From assembly GCA_003216615.1 (NCBI GenBank), contig QCIP01000006.1:45219-109218 (forward strand): DNA of 64,000 bases, written 5' to 3'. The stretch comes from Prochlorococcus sp. AG-402-M15 (GTDB lineage: Bacteria; Cyanobacteriota; Cyanobacteriia; PCC-6307; Cyanobiaceae). The position numbers and the translations under genes were made by a program. Shown here in pieces: positions 1-10,645 of this stretch; position 1 is the stretch's first letter, and each line of letters starts with the position of its first letter. The notes under the pieces were generated by a model that was not told the DNA's origin, ran no database searches, and saw only the letters and a list, made by a program, of their open reading frames with translations.

Positions 1-1
1 T

Positions 2-307
2 ATGATCGCAGGCGCCAACGAAAAACTATTACAAGCTCTTACAACATATGCAGAGGGGATTGGATTAGCCTTCCAGATTATAGATGATATTCTTGATTTA
101 ACTTCAAGCAGTGAAAAGCTTGGTAAAACTGCTGGTAAAGATCTTTTAGCTGACAAAACTACCTACCCTAAATTACTTGGAATGGATGAGTCAAAGAAAA
201 GAGCATTTGATTTGGTTGAAAAAGCAAAAAAAGCAATTGAGCCTTGGGGGGCAGATGCAAAGTATTTAATATCATTAGCCGACTTTATTACAAATAGAGA
301 CAGATAA
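2..307 (+). CDS. crtE: Geranylgeranyl diphosphate synthase, C-terminal part (cut by window start)
   Basis: This is the last ~100 residues of an all-trans polyprenyl diphosphate synthase. The second aspartate-rich motif (DDILD, residues ~28-32) is followed by a lysine-rich stretch (GKTAGKDLLADKTTYPK), as in GGPP synthases that supply carotenoid, phytol and quinone side chains. The frame is open to the left edge, so the ATG at position 2 is probably internal and the true start lies outside the window. The DUF212 gene begins 13 bp downstream on the same strand, suggesting co-transcription. GGPP rather than FPP synthase is inferred from the cyanobacterial context. Confidence 0.9.
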   Translation: MIAGANEKLLQALTTYAEGIGLAFQIIDDILDLTSSSEKLGKTAGKDLLADKTTYPKLLGMDESKKRAFDLVEKAKKAIEPWGADAKYLISLADFITNRDR

Positions 308-320
308 ATAGTTTTGATTT

Positions 321-800
321 ATGTCTGAGTTTTTTGCTTTTTTTAATAATTCAGTCCTTTTATGGAGTTTATTATCCTGTTTACTAGCCCAATTTTTTAA
401 AATTGTATTCAATTTCTTTTTAACTGGAGAGATAAGATTTGGAATTATGTTCGAGACAGGTGGTATGCCTTCAAGTCATTCCGCATTAATAACTGGTGCT
501 GCATCCGGTATAGGTTATGAATTAGGATTTGATAGCTCGATATTCGCATTAGCGGTTGCTGTATCACTTATAGTTATGTATGACGCTAGTGGGGTTAGAA
601 AATCAGCTGGAATTCAAGCCGCAGAAATCAATAAATTATCAAAGAAATTAGACCCTCAATCTGAAGTAATTTTAAAAGAAACCCTAGGCCATACAAAAAT
701 TGAGGTTATGGTGGGGAGTTTTCTAGGACCATTAATTACTTTGCCTGGAATGTTTTTTTTAGGTTCTCCTCTTAAAATATTTTATTTGATAATAAATTAA
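321..800 (+). CDS. Divergent PAP2 family (DUF212) membrane protein
   Basis: A 159-residue integral membrane protein. It has a hydrophobic N-terminus, the family signature GGMPSSHSALITG near residues 47-59, a second block with YDASGVRKSAGIQA near residues 88-101, and a C-terminal hydrophobic segment. The SSHS histidine and the YDA..GVRRAAG-like block are the hallmarks of the acid-phosphatase/VanZ-like DUF212 family found in bacteria, algae and plants. The substrate is unknown. It follows crtE closely and overlaps cobB tail-to-tail by 4 bp. Confidence 0.9.
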   Translation: MSEFFAFFNNSVLLWSLLSCLLAQFFKIVFNFFLTGEIRFGIMFETGGMPSSHSALITGAASGIGYELGFDSSIFALAVAVSLIVMYDASGVRKSAGIQAAEINKLSKKLDPQSEVILKETLGHTKIEVMVGSFLGPLITLPGMFFLGSPLKIFYLIIN

Positions 801-2188
801 GAATCCTTTGAATAACTAATTTGGGTAGCATCTATAAAGTTTTTTGCAACTTCTGGAGAACTTGGCAAGTGTAAATGAATCCAACTTGCATGTAATTTAT
901 CATCAAAAAAGCCTTCATTTTGGTATTCAGTTTCCCAAGATTTAATTTTCCATGGAGGAGAAAGTTTATTTTGATGCTCATTTTTTTTAAAATCAAATTC
1001 AAATAAATTATTTTCAATTTCCCAATAATGAAATTCATGTCCTCTAATTAATTGATTTTGTTTAATGATCGGAGTATCTTTTAGGCCCTCAATATATCTA
1101 TAACCTACTGAAAGATTACTTTTTTTTGATCTAAAAGGCAGGATTCCACTCATTTTATGATAATTACCATTTTCATCTCTTATGAAGTCTCCTAAAATCA
1201 TCATCCCTCCGCACTCTGCATATATAAATCCATTTTTGCGAAATTTCCTTAAAGAATTTAAACTTTTTCTAGAATTACTAATATGATCAGCATACTTTTC
1301 AGGGAACCCCCCAGGAATAATTAAAGAAGAAGCCTCATTAGGTATTTCTTCATCATCATAAATACTCCATGAAATCAAAGATATTCCTATTTCACTTAAA
1401 AACTCCCTTGTTTCAGGGTATTGGAAATGAAAGATTTTATCTTCTGCAATTGCAATAGGTTTACTTTTAGCTATTTTAAAATCTTCAAAACTAACAGAAT
1501 TATATATTTTCTTTTGAGAAGATATCAAAAATTTACTTAGAGAAAATAGGTCAAGGTTTCTTTCGGCAAAACTTGCAAAATATTCAACATCAATTCTTTT
1601 GCCATTATCCAATGGAGATATCAAACCTAAATTAGCTTTGTTTAATGTAATTTTTGGATCAGATGGTAAAAATCCAAGAATTTCTATATCCTCATTTTTA
1701 AAAACTTCTTTGATTAATTTTTTATGCCTATCTGAATTAACGTTGTTAAATATAATTCCTTCAATCGATAACTCACTATCGAAATCTCTGAAACCTCGAA
1801 CAGTCGCCAAAAGAGAAGCTACTTGACCTCTAGCATTAACAATTAGAATTACTGGAGCGTTGAGAAGTTTAGCAACATTTGCTGTGCTGGAATAAGTTGT
1901 TGCCCCTAATCCATCAAATAAGCCCATAGCACCCTCAATTAATGAGAATTCATATTTTAACGAATGTTTAAAAAAACTTTCTTGAACCCATTCTTCACCA
2001 CTTAAAAAAATATCTAAATTCCTACAAATAGGTTGGCCAATTGAACTAAGTTGTTGTTGATCAAGGTAATCAGGACCAACCTTGAAAGTTTGTATCTTTA
2101 TTCCTTTTGAAAAAGCCCAACAAGATATTAAAAGCGATAAAGTCGTTTTACCGCTATCAGTTGAAGGAGAAGATATTACACAAGGCAT
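797..2188 (-). CDS. cobB: Cobyrinate a,c-diamide synthase
   Basis: CobB/CbiA amidates the a and c side chains of cobyrinic acid with glutamine and ATP in B12 (pseudocobalamin) synthesis. The 463-residue protein has an N-terminal P-loop (SPSTDSGKTT, ~7-16), the KVGPDYLD motif (~36-43), and a C-terminal class I glutamine amidotransferase domain with nucleophile Cys326 in YAECGGMM and a GHEFHYWE block. Length is normal. The start lies 3 bp after the opcA stop, so it is probably the last gene of a zwf-opcA-cobB transcript. The anaerobic pathway (cbiA) name would also fit. Confidence 0.93.
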   Translation of the reverse strand: MPCVISSPSTDSGKTTLSLLISCWAFSKGIKIQTFKVGPDYLDQQQLSSIGQPICRNLDIFLSGEEWVQESFFKHSLKYEFSLIEGAMGLFDGLGATTYSSTANVAKLLNAPVILIVNARGQVASLLATVRGFRDFDSELSIEGIIFNNVNSDRHKKLIKEVFKNEDIEILGFLPSDPKITLNKANLGLISPLDNGKRIDVEYFASFAERNLDLFSLSKFLISSQKKIYNSVSFEDFKIAKSKPIAIAEDKIFHFQYPETREFLSEIGISLISWSIYDDEEIPNEASSLIIPGGFPEKYADHISNSRKSLNSLRKFRKNGFIYAECGGMMILGDFIRDENGNYHKMSGILPFRSKKSNLSVGYRYIEGLKDTPIIKQNQLIRGHEFHYWEIENNLFEFDFKKNEHQNKLSPPWKIKSWETEYQNEGFFDDKLHASWIHLHLPSSPEVAKNFIDATQISYSKDS

Positions 2189-2191
2189 TTA

Positions 2192-3493
2192 TTAGTTATT
2201 AAAACCATTAAATATCTCAAGAGCTATTTTGATAGCATTTTCAAAAAGAGGACTCGTATTACCTCTGCTACTTCCCAATAATTTACTCACATCATATTCT
2301 GATGAAGAAAAAGAATTTGGAACAACTTGTTCTATCAATTCCATATTAGCCATTCCACCAGCTTCAAGTCTCATACATTCCACTGACTCACATCCAAGTA
2401 TTACACAAGTATTATTTTTTTGGACATCACTAATTTTTGAGATCAACCTCAATCCAATAACTTGTCCTAAATGAATACTTGGATTACCCAAAGGTAAAGG
2501 ATTAATAGATGCAGAAATATTTTCTCCATTAATTCTTTCAAATTCTATTTTTGTTGATTCTTTATCACCTTCAACTCTTAAAAAAGACCAACCAAGTTTA
2601 TCGCTAATCCATGAGATCAAAAACAAAGCTTGAATAATATGATCTCCCGCGATATCAATATCAATATCAGTAATATGATCTAAAATTGGTCTCCTCGATG
2701 GTGGATCAAAAATCATCGCCAATGATTCCCTCCAATTTTTCAATCTAACCCAATTTAAATCATTAATGGCTTTATTAGATTTCTTTAAATGATCTAAAAC
2801 TTTTAAACATCTGCTAGGCGATCCAAGAGATGTATCAATTATTAACCTTGGACCATGATTAGTAAAATATTCGAAAATTTCATGCGATTCATCCAAGCTT
2901 CCATTCCACCACAACCAAGAAGGTAATTCATCAATAGCTAATTCATCAATTATTTTTAAGCCTTTATTGGTTATTGAGGCAGAGTCACCTCTAATAACAA
3001 CTAAATCACCACATATAGGTTGCATAGATGGTGTATCACTTAATGGACAGTAAGCAGATACAAAAGTTTTGATACCTGAATTTTTATTTAAAGTTGGCGC
3101 TAAAGTTATTAATCTCCTTGGATTTAATGTACTTATTGATGATTCAAAAAATTGTCCCCTAAAATCTTCAAAGTCTTTATTAGATAAATTTTCTTTCAAC
3201 AAATTTAATAATTCTTCTCCATTGAGCGGAGTAGTAAGGGGAAGTCCTTTATCTAGTATAAATTTTTTGGCTACTTCAATTATATCCAGACTTAAATTTC
3301 CAGTAATTGGTCCTTTTAATAATCCTTTTTGAACTAAACATTGTTCTAGCCAGGCAGGCTGCCAGACCATTAATGTAAAAGTATTAGCACCAGTATTATC
3401 TTTATCTTCTGAAATCCACAACTTATTAAGGTAATTAGATATTTCCTGATAAGGAAGCTCTAGTGGAGTTTGGAGTGTTAATTGAGGTTTCAT
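2192..3493 (-). CDS. opcA: Glucose-6-phosphate dehydrogenase assembly protein OpcA
   Basis: OpcA is the cyanobacterial/actinobacterial activator that promotes oligomerisation and redox control of G6PDH. The 433-residue protein has no enzyme motif. Recognition rests on its position immediately after zwf (1-nt gap), its length, and family-like blocks such as CPLSDTPSMQPICGDLVVIRG (in part) and WWNGSL. The pair feeds NADPH from the oxidative pentose phosphate pathway, important at night. The start overlaps no alternative. Confidence 0.9.
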   Translation of the reverse strand: MKPQLTLQTPLELPYQEISNYLNKLWISEDKDNTGANTFTLMVWQPAWLEQCLVQKGLLKGPITGNLSLDIIEVAKKFILDKGLPLTTPLNGEELLNLLKENLSNKDFEDFRGQFFESSISTLNPRRLITLAPTLNKNSGIKTFVSAYCPLSDTPSMQPICGDLVVIRGDSASITNKGLKIIDELAIDELPSWLWWNGSLDESHEIFEYFTNHGPRLIIDTSLGSPSRCLKVLDHLKKSNKAINDLNWVRLKNWRESLAMIFDPPSRRPILDHITDIDIDIAGDHIIQALFLISWISDKLGWSFLRVEGDKESTKIEFERINGENISASINPLPLGNPSIHLGQVIGLRLISKISDVQKNNTCVILGCESVECMRLEAGGMANMELIEQVVPNSFSSSEYDVSKLLGSSRGNTSPLFENAIKIALEIFNGFNN

Positions 3494-3494
3494 T

Positions 3495-5018
3495 TTAAGG
3501 TCTGCGCCAGAAAATATTATCTTTTGAAAGTAATTGATCAGACTCAGGAGGTCCCCACGTCATAGATTCATAATTATAAACAGGTAACTTCCAAGGAGAA
3601 TTATCCATCAATTCTATTAATGGAGTATAAAGCTTCCACGCAGCCTCTACTTCATCACTTCTTGTAAATAAGGTGGGATCAGAAAGCATTGCATCAGCCA
3701 ATAATCTTACATAGCCTTCATCTGAGGGTTCTCCAAATGATTCATCATAAGAAAATTTCATTTCAACAGGTCTGGATTTCATTCCAGAACCAGGTGATTT
3801 TACCTCGAATTTAAAAGTAGCGCCTTCATTTGGCTGAATTCTAAGAATAAGTTGATTTGGTGCAGGATTTATTATTGTTGATTCAAATAAATGAACAGGA
3901 ACATCTTTAAAAGTCAAGACTATTTCTCCAAGTCTTTTGGGTAGTCTTTTTCCTGTTCTCAAATAAAAAGGGACCCCTTGCCAACGCCAGTTATCAACGA
4001 AAACTTTTGCTGCAATATAAGTTTCTGTAGTGCTATTAATATACACACCATCTTCCTGCCTATATCCTTTGAGTCGATTTGAGATATTTCCTCCCTCTCC
4101 ATATTGCCCTCTAATACAACAATTCCACGGTTGATTTTCATCAGCAAGTTTTGAAGCCTGAAGAACCTTAGCTTTTTCATTTCTTATTGCTTCTGGTTCA
4201 AATTTCCCAGGAGGTTCCATAGCAGTTACAGCGAGCATTTGAGTCATATGATTTTGAAGCATATCTCTTAAAGCACCAGAGCTTTCGTAATAACCTGCTC
4301 TATCTTCCACACCCACTGTTTCAGATGAAGTGATTTGAACACTTGATATATAATTTCTGTTCCAGATTGGTTCAAAAATAGTGTTAGCGAACCTCAAAAC
4401 AAGAATATTTTGAACTGTCTCTTTACCTAAATAATGATCAATCCTATAAATCTGACTTTCTTCAGCACAACTTTGAACAATCTTGTTCAATTTTTTTGCA
4501 CTTAAATAATCTCTTCCAAAAGGTTTTTCAATCACTAAACGACTTTTCTTAGGGTCATCTAAAAGGCCAGCTTTTTTTAGAGCTTTACATCCACTTGCAT
4601 AGAAATTCGGTGAAACTGACAAATAAAATGTTTTATTTCCATGAGTAGCTTGTGATTTATCAATTTCATTTAATCTTTTAGAAAGCCTTACTACATGATC
4701 ACTTTGTTGTAGGTCAACCGGCTCATAGAAAAGATAATTAGAAAATTGTTCCCATTCTTTTTCTTTACCATATATTTGATTGGATAGCTTTACTTTCATC
4801 TTTTCTCTAAACTCTTTATCAGTCCAAGGTCTTCTCGCACAACCAACTATTCCAAATTCACTTGGAATTCTTCTTTGCAAAAAGAGTTCAAATAAAGCTG
4901 GTATTAATTTTCTATGAGTAAGGTCTCCACTAGCACCAAAGATTACTAAGCATTGTGGAGATATGACTCTTTCCTGCCGTAAACCTAATCTAAGAGGATT
5001 ACTTAAAGTTGAAGGCAT
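3495..5018 (-). CDS. zwf: Glucose-6-phosphate 1-dehydrogenase
   Basis: Oxidises glucose 6-phosphate to 6-phosphogluconolactone with NADP+, the first step of the oxidative pentose phosphate pathway. The 507-residue protein shows the dinucleotide motif GASGDL (28-33), the EKPFGRD block (164-170) and the active-site signature RIDHYLGKE (192-200) with catalytic His195. Length is normal. It heads a zwf-opcA-cobB cluster. The upstream 110 bp to petH hold T-rich runs but no promoter I could fix with confidence. Confidence 0.97.
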   Translation of the reverse strand: MPSTLSNPLRLGLRQERVISPQCLVIFGASGDLTHRKLIPALFELFLQRRIPSEFGIVGCARRPWTDKEFREKMKVKLSNQIYGKEKEWEQFSNYLFYEPVDLQQSDHVVRLSKRLNEIDKSQATHGNKTFYLSVSPNFYASGCKALKKAGLLDDPKKSRLVIEKPFGRDYLSAKKLNKIVQSCAEESQIYRIDHYLGKETVQNILVLRFANTIFEPIWNRNYISSVQITSSETVGVEDRAGYYESSGALRDMLQNHMTQMLAVTAMEPPGKFEPEAIRNEKAKVLQASKLADENQPWNCCIRGQYGEGGNISNRLKGYRQEDGVYINSTTETYIAAKVFVDNWRWQGVPFYLRTGKRLPKRLGEIVLTFKDVPVHLFESTIINPAPNQLILRIQPNEGATFKFEVKSPGSGMKSRPVEMKFSYDESFGEPSDEGYVRLLADAMLSDPTLFTRSDEVEAAWKLYTPLIELMDNSPWKLPVYNYESMTWGPPESDQLLSKDNIFWRRP

Positions 5019-5128
5019 ATTTTTAATATTCTTTTTTTAAAATCCTCTTTTTTTAAAAGATTAGCTACATATTGTGTCTAAACCAAAAAGTATCCCAAAG
5101 GTGAAACACAAATTTAAATCGCAGAAAT

Positions 5129-6280
<1,152 letters not shown>

Positions 6281-6437
6281 TTATCAATTTGTAGTTTAAT
6301 TTGTAGTGATTTTATAAAAATGGTTACGTTTTGAGATCGGAATAAATAAATAAATTTATTTTTATTTCTCAGCATTTGTTGTTTTTATCAGTATAGTTAC
6401 ACAGAAATAATTTTTTATCTAATTAAAAAATTCATTT

Positions 6438-6974
6438 ATGGATAATCCTAAAGGATCGGCAGATCATTCTAAAAACAATGCTTACAGGACAATTGAGCAA
6501 ACTATGGAAAAGCTTTCTGGCGGGACGAGAAGACTTGCAGCTCAACTTACAACTTCTGCAAGTTTCGACTCCTTATGGAATGTTTTAACAGATTATGATC
6601 GACTAAATCTTTACATACCAAATCTACTGTCAAGCAAAAGGATATATCAAAAGAACAATAATGTGCACCTTAAACAAGTTGGAGCTCAGGACTTTCTTGG
6701 AATGAAATTTTCAGCTGAAGTAACTATTGATTTATTTGAAGATAAAGAGCTTGGCCTTTTAAAATTCAATTTAATTAAAGGGGATTTCAGAAAATTTGAA
6801 GGTAGTTGGAAAATTCAAAAAATTAAAAATACTTCAAAAAATTCATTAATATACGATCTAACTGTTCAAGGTTGTCAGTGGATGCCAATAGGAATGATCG
6901 AGAAAAGATTAAAAAAAGATCTTTCAGAAAATTTAATTGCCGTAGATAGGCAAGCAAAATCATCAATTAATTAG
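6438..6974 (+). CDS. SRPBCC/START-like cyclase/dehydrase family protein
   Basis: A 178-residue soluble protein with the pattern of the polyketide cyclase/dehydrase (COQ10-like) START fold. After ~30 polar residues comes SFDSLWNVLTDYDRLNLYIPNL, in which the VLTDYDRL..YIPNL block is characteristic. A beta-rich middle follows, with a C-terminal helix carrying MIEKRLKKDLSENLIAVDRQA. Family members bind lipids, quinones or isoprenoids, but no ligand can be assigned here. The gene stands alone between petH and tRNA-Glu, divergent from petH. Confidence 0.85.
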   Translation: MDNPKGSADHSKNNAYRTIEQTMEKLSGGTRRLAAQLTTSASFDSLWNVLTDYDRLNLYIPNLLSSKRIYQKNNNVHLKQVGAQDFLGMKFSAEVTIDLFEDKELGLLKFNLIKGDFRKFEGSWKIQKIKNTSKNSLIYDLTVQGCQWMPIGMIEKRLKKDLSENLIAVDRQAKSSIN

Positions 6975-6991
6975 TTTGAAATTTTAGATAA

Positions 6992-7064
6992 TAGCCCCAA
7001 GGGGATTCGAACCCCTGTCGCCTCCGTGAAAGGGAGGTGTCCTAGGCCTCTAGACGATGGGGCC
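6992..7064 (-). tRNA. trnE: tRNA-Glu (anticodon UUC)
   Basis: Read on the minus strand, a 73-nt cloverleaf starts GGCCCCATCG and ends TTGGGGCTA, with anticodon loop CTTTCAC and TTCGAAT T-loop. The acceptor stem closes with a G1-U72 wobble. CCA is not encoded. In cyanobacteria this tRNA serves both translation and tetrapyrrole synthesis through glutamyl-tRNA reductase. Confidence 0.97.
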
Positions 7065-7107
7065 AGGAAAATCAGCATAACAGCTTATTTAAAAAGTAAG
7101 AGTAAGG

Positions 7108-8226
7108 CTAGCCTTTCGTCAAGTATTGTTGCTCTTTGTTTTGTCCTTGCCATACAGGAACCGTAAAATGGAAGCAGGAGCCTTCACCAATCTCAGATAC
7201 GACCCATATTCTTCCTCCATGGACTTGCACTATTCTCCTGCATACAGATAACCCTATCCCAAATCCAGAAGTTCCTTCAGAAGTCTGTGGGAGCCTTACT
7301 CTGTCCAGAAAAATTCTTTTTTGTTCACTCAAAGGAATGCCTGCACCTTTGTCACAAACTGTTATTTCTACCCACTGATTTGTCTTATGAATCATTGTAA
7401 TTTTTATAGATCCAGAATCTTTAGAAAATTTAATAGCATTTTCAATTAAGTTTAAAAATACTTGCCTCATTCTTCTTTGATCTGCAAATACACTTGGGAG
7501 ATCAGATGGGATATCAGTATCAATTTCAATATTCCGTAATCTCCAAAATTTTTCTAATTCAAGTATTACTTCAGCACTAATATTACCTAAGTCAATTTTC
7601 TGAGGATTAAATAACGCTTCCCATTTGGTTGTTCCCACTTCTAAAAGATCCTGAGATAAAAGTTCAATCTCTTCAAGACGTCTTTTTATTACCTCTTGCA
7701 ATTTTGAAATATCTATTTGTCCAAGTTTTTGACTTTGAACGGCCAAAGTAGCTGCAGTTAAGGGGGTTCTTAATTCATGTGCGACCATTCTTAATAATCT
7801 TTCCTGAGATTCTATTCTTTTTGTTAATGTCTCATTTTCTTGCCTTAAAACGAGAAGTTCGTCTTCCAGAAGAAATTCTTTTTGAGTTCTTATTGAGTCA
7901 ATTTTGGATGGTTGCAAATTAATCCCTAGGTTTTTTGTTAAACCTTCCTGTGTCCATCTCGGCAACCATTTCTGCAGCTGAGAGAAAATATTACTTCCAG
8001 CAAATATTTGTTTTGGAGCTGGCGAAACCTTTATAAGAGCAGGAATAGCAACTAATCTATGTAATTCAAGTAATTCAGGCTGCTCTGTTGGCTCAGAGAT
8101 CTGGAGAGATATCTCAAATTCACAATCGTCTGATTCTAAATAAGCTATCAGAGACTTGATATCGCTACTAGAAAGTTGATTTCTAGCTGCTACTAGTATT
8201 AATTTTAGCTCTTTTTTATCATTCAA
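7108..8226 (-). CDS. sasA: Adaptive-response sensory histidine kinase SasA (clock output)
   Basis: SasA binds KaiC through a KaiB-like N-terminal domain and phosphorylates the response regulator RpaA. Residues ~8-95 form the KaiB/thioredoxin-like domain ([14 protein letters not shown]...). A linker precedes the dimerisation/H-box with His150 in MVAHELRTP, and the ATPase domain follows ([30 protein letters not shown]). No transmembrane segment is seen. The length of 372 is normal. No kai genes lie in the window. Confidence 0.95.
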   Translation of the reverse strand: MNDKKELKLILVAARNQLSSSDIKSLIAYLESDDCEFEISLQISEPTEQPELLELHRLVAIPALIKVSPAPKQIFAGSNIFSQLQKWLPRWTQEGLTKNLGINLQPSKIDSIRTQKEFLLEDELLVLRQENETLTKRIESQERLLRMVAHELRTPLTAATLAVQSQKLGQIDISKLQEVIKRRLEEIELLSQDLLEVGTTKWEALFNPQKIDLGNISAEVILELEKFWRLRNIEIDTDIPSDLPSVFADQRRMRQVFLNLIENAIKFSKDSGSIKITMIHKTNQWVEITVCDKGAGIPLSEQKRIFLDRVRLPQTSEGTSGFGIGLSVCRRIVQVHGGRIWVVSEIGEGSCFHFTVPVWQGQNKEQQYLTKG

Positions 8227-8332
8227 ATGATTTGCCCTGAAGTGTTGAAAAGCTGTTAATCCTTATAAACACCTTAAGATATTTATTTTTATTCTACAAA
8301 TAAGCTATGAATTAGATGAGACTTTTTTATGT

Positions 8333-8875
8333 ATGGTTGTTAATAACCAAAAGAAAAATCTAAATTTTGGCGAAAATAATTCTCCAGAAATTAGTTTGAA
8401 CAGTAATTTAAAAAGGTGGTTTTCGAGAAATATCGGATTGTGGAAATCTAATAGAACATATTTTCTTGATGAAGCACAAAAAACTTACAATTTATGTATG
8501 AACATAAATATTCAAGCTCTTAATAATAAGTCCGAATGGGAATCGCACTATAAATTCAACTGGTACCCAGAAAAAAAATATAATTTTTTTGAGGAAAATC
8601 CCCAATACAAAGAACGAGGAGAAATGTATGCATTCCTAAAGGGGCACCAACTTATGAGAGATAATTTTTATTTAAGTAATGATGAAGGGATTTCAAATAT
8701 TAGGCAAGTTGATGAACACGAAATGATTTTTGAATCTTCTTATAAAGATTGGTATATTCTTGAACATACAAGATTAGTAGATTCAGATAATTATAGATTT
8801 CGGGTGATATATTCATGGAATAAAAATAAACTGAAGATAGTAGAAAATCATCACGAAATTAAAATTATTAAATAA
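8333..8875 (+). CDS. Possible CpeS/CpcS-like lipocalin-fold protein
   Basis: A 180-residue protein with a polar ~28-residue lead, then RWFSRNIGLWKSNRTYFL. This resembles the opening strand of the CpcS/CpeS phycobiliprotein lyase family (G.W.S.RT). Alternating beta-strand-like segments follow (QVDEHEMIFESSY, ILEHTRLV, YRFRVIYSWN), ending in a basic tail. It lies between sasA and a small exported protein on the opposite strand from sasA. Prochlorococcus keeps a few lyase-like genes despite lacking phycobilisomes. The family call is tentative and rests on motif resemblance only. Confidence 0.55.
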   Translation: MVVNNQKKNLNFGENNSPEISLNSNLKRWFSRNIGLWKSNRTYFLDEAQKTYNLCMNINIQALNNKSEWESHYKFNWYPEKKYNFFEENPQYKERGEMYAFLKGHQLMRDNFYLSNDEGISNIRQVDEHEMIFESSYKDWYILEHTRLVDSDNYRFRVIYSWNKNKLKIVENHHEIKIIK

Positions 8876-8943
8876 ATTTTATTGACGATTTAGTTTAAAA
8901 AAAAATGTTATTTTTATATAATGAATTAAAAAATAAATCAAAT

Positions 8944-9390
8944 ATGGTTTTTACAAAAATACTTAAAATTTTTGCAATTCCTCTAATTTTTTCATCTTTT
9001 TTATTAGGTTTAAATAATGATTTGAATAAAGTAAATGCAAATGTTAAAAAATCTCCTGCTAATAAAAATGATTTAGATCTATATCATGGCATGGGTGTTT
9101 CATTTCTTTGTAATGGTACAAGAAAAGGGCTGGAATTAGATTTCCCAAAAACATTGAGCGTTGCTTCAGCAACTTTCGCATCAGTAATATCACAAAAACA
9201 TGGAGGGAAAATAATTGAAAGGAAAAAAGAACAAACAGTTGATATGAACAAATTACAATATATTGCATCTCTGCAACTAGTTGAATCAGCTCTTCAGGTT
9301 TGTCCTGATAATGTTCCTGAAAAGATTAAAAATGAATTTCAAATTGAAAGTGAGAGAATTAAGAAATTACAACAATTGAAAAATAAATGA
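8944..9390 (+). CDS. Small exported protein of unknown function
   Basis: I prefer the ATG at 8944 over the upstream ATG at 8905. It places a clean signal peptide at the N-terminus (KILKIFAIPLIFSSFLLG, then polar residues after ~residue 30). The mature ~115 residues contain two cysteines (CNGTRKG and VCPDNV) that could form a disulphide, and a C-terminal Lys/Glu-rich helix. I do not recognise a domain. It begins ~70 bp after the preceding gene on the same strand and ends 11 bp before the convergent prs. Confidence 0.75.
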   Translation: MVFTKILKIFAIPLIFSSFLLGLNNDLNKVNANVKKSPANKNDLDLYHGMGVSFLCNGTRKGLELDFPKTLSVASATFASVISQKHGGKIIERKKEQTVDMNKLQYIASLQLVESALQVCPDNVPEKIKNEFQIESERIKKLQQLKNK

Positions 9391-9400
9391 TAAATTTATA

Positions 9401-10396
9401 TTATCTAAACATAGAACTAACGGAACTTTCTTCGTGGATTCTCCATATAGCTTCACCGAGCATATTTGCGACCGAAAGGACTTTTAACTGCGGAAAATTA
9501 TTTTTAATAATAACTGGGATGCTGTTGGTTACGATAACTTGTTCAAATAAATCTTTTGTACTTAATCTTTCGTAAGACGGAGGAGAAAATACAGCATGTG
9601 ATGCACATGCGAATATTCTCTTAGCTCCTTCCTTTTTTAATAATTCAGCTCCAGAACAAATTGTTCCTCCCGTGTCTATCATATCGTCTATAAGAATAGC
9701 CGTCTTACCTTTAACCTCACCAATAACTGTTAGACTTTCAGCGATATTATGAGCCGATCTTCTTTTATCAATTATAGCCAGGGGAGCATCCTTCATTAAT
9801 TTTGCAAATGCTCTTGCTCTAGCCACTCCACCTACATCAGGAGAGACAACTACAACTTCCTTTAAATTTAAAGATTCTAAATAATCAATCAAAACTGGTG
9901 AACCGTAAATATGATCGCAAGGTATATCGAAATAACCTTGAATTTGCGCTGAATGTAAATCCATAGCAAGAACTCTATCTACTCCTGATTTCTCTAGTAA
10001 GTTAGCAGTAAGTTTTGCAGTTATAGACTCTCTTCCAGAAGTCTTTCTATCTGCCCTTGCATATCCAAAATAAGGGATTACGGCCGTTATTTGTCTGGCA
10101 GATGCCCTCTTGCAAGCATCCACCATGATCAAAAGTTCCATTAAACTATCGTTTACAGGAGCGCATGTAGGTTGTATTAGGAATACATCGCAACCTCTAA
10201 TAGATTGCTGAATCTGAACATAAAGTTCTCCATCGGCAAATCTTTTAGATATTAACGGTACATTTTTAATCCCTAAGTATGATGCGATTTCTTCAGCTAA
10301 TTTAGGATTTGTTGTTCCACTTACGAGCCTTAACCTACTATTAGTTAGATTAAAGTTTGATTCTTTATTCTGCACTGCCGTGATAAAACTAGTCAC
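9401..10396 (-). CDS. prs: Ribose-phosphate pyrophosphokinase
   Basis: Makes PRPP from ribose 5-phosphate and ATP for nucleotide, histidine and tryptophan synthesis. The 331-residue class I enzyme has FADGELYVQIQQSIRG, the DLHSAQIQGYF metal/ATP block, the VVVSPDVGG region and the PRPP loop with ILIDDMIDTGGT. An N-terminal extension of ~20 residues precedes the conserved core, so a slightly later start is possible. It is transcribed alone. Confidence 0.97.
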   Translation of the reverse strand: MTSFITAVQNKESNFNLTNSRLRLVSGTTNPKLAEEIASYLGIKNVPLISKRFADGELYVQIQQSIRGCDVFLIQPTCAPVNDSLMELLIMVDACKRASARQITAVIPYFGYARADRKTSGRESITAKLTANLLEKSGVDRVLAMDLHSAQIQGYFDIPCDHIYGSPVLIDYLESLNLKEVVVVSPDVGGVARARAFAKLMKDAPLAIIDKRRSAHNIAESLTVIGEVKGKTAILIDDMIDTGGTICSGAELLKKEGAKRIFACASHAVFSPPSYERLSTKDLFEQVIVTNSIPVIIKNNFPQLKVLSVANMLGEAIWRIHEESSVSSMFR

Positions 10397-10645
10397 GAAA
10401 TTTGCACTATAAAACTATATCCTTATCGTAGTCGTTTATGTGAATTTCGCAAAAGATTAATGACTAGATCTTTTAAAAAGTCACATCAATTAAGAAAATA
10501 TTGTTGAATAAAATCAGAATTTATATTAATTCAGTCTAAAAAATATAAAGAATAATATTTGTCAATTAAATAAAATTTGTATATCGTTGAATTTAGAGAA
10601 TTTAAAAACACTTCAGTTGTAAAGCATCAAAATATAATTAAAAAC

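Noticed and set aside
10577..10645. N-terminal extension of malQ from a TTG
   Set aside because: The extra 23 residues do not look like the family; the ATG at 10646 gives a normal amylomaltase N-terminus.
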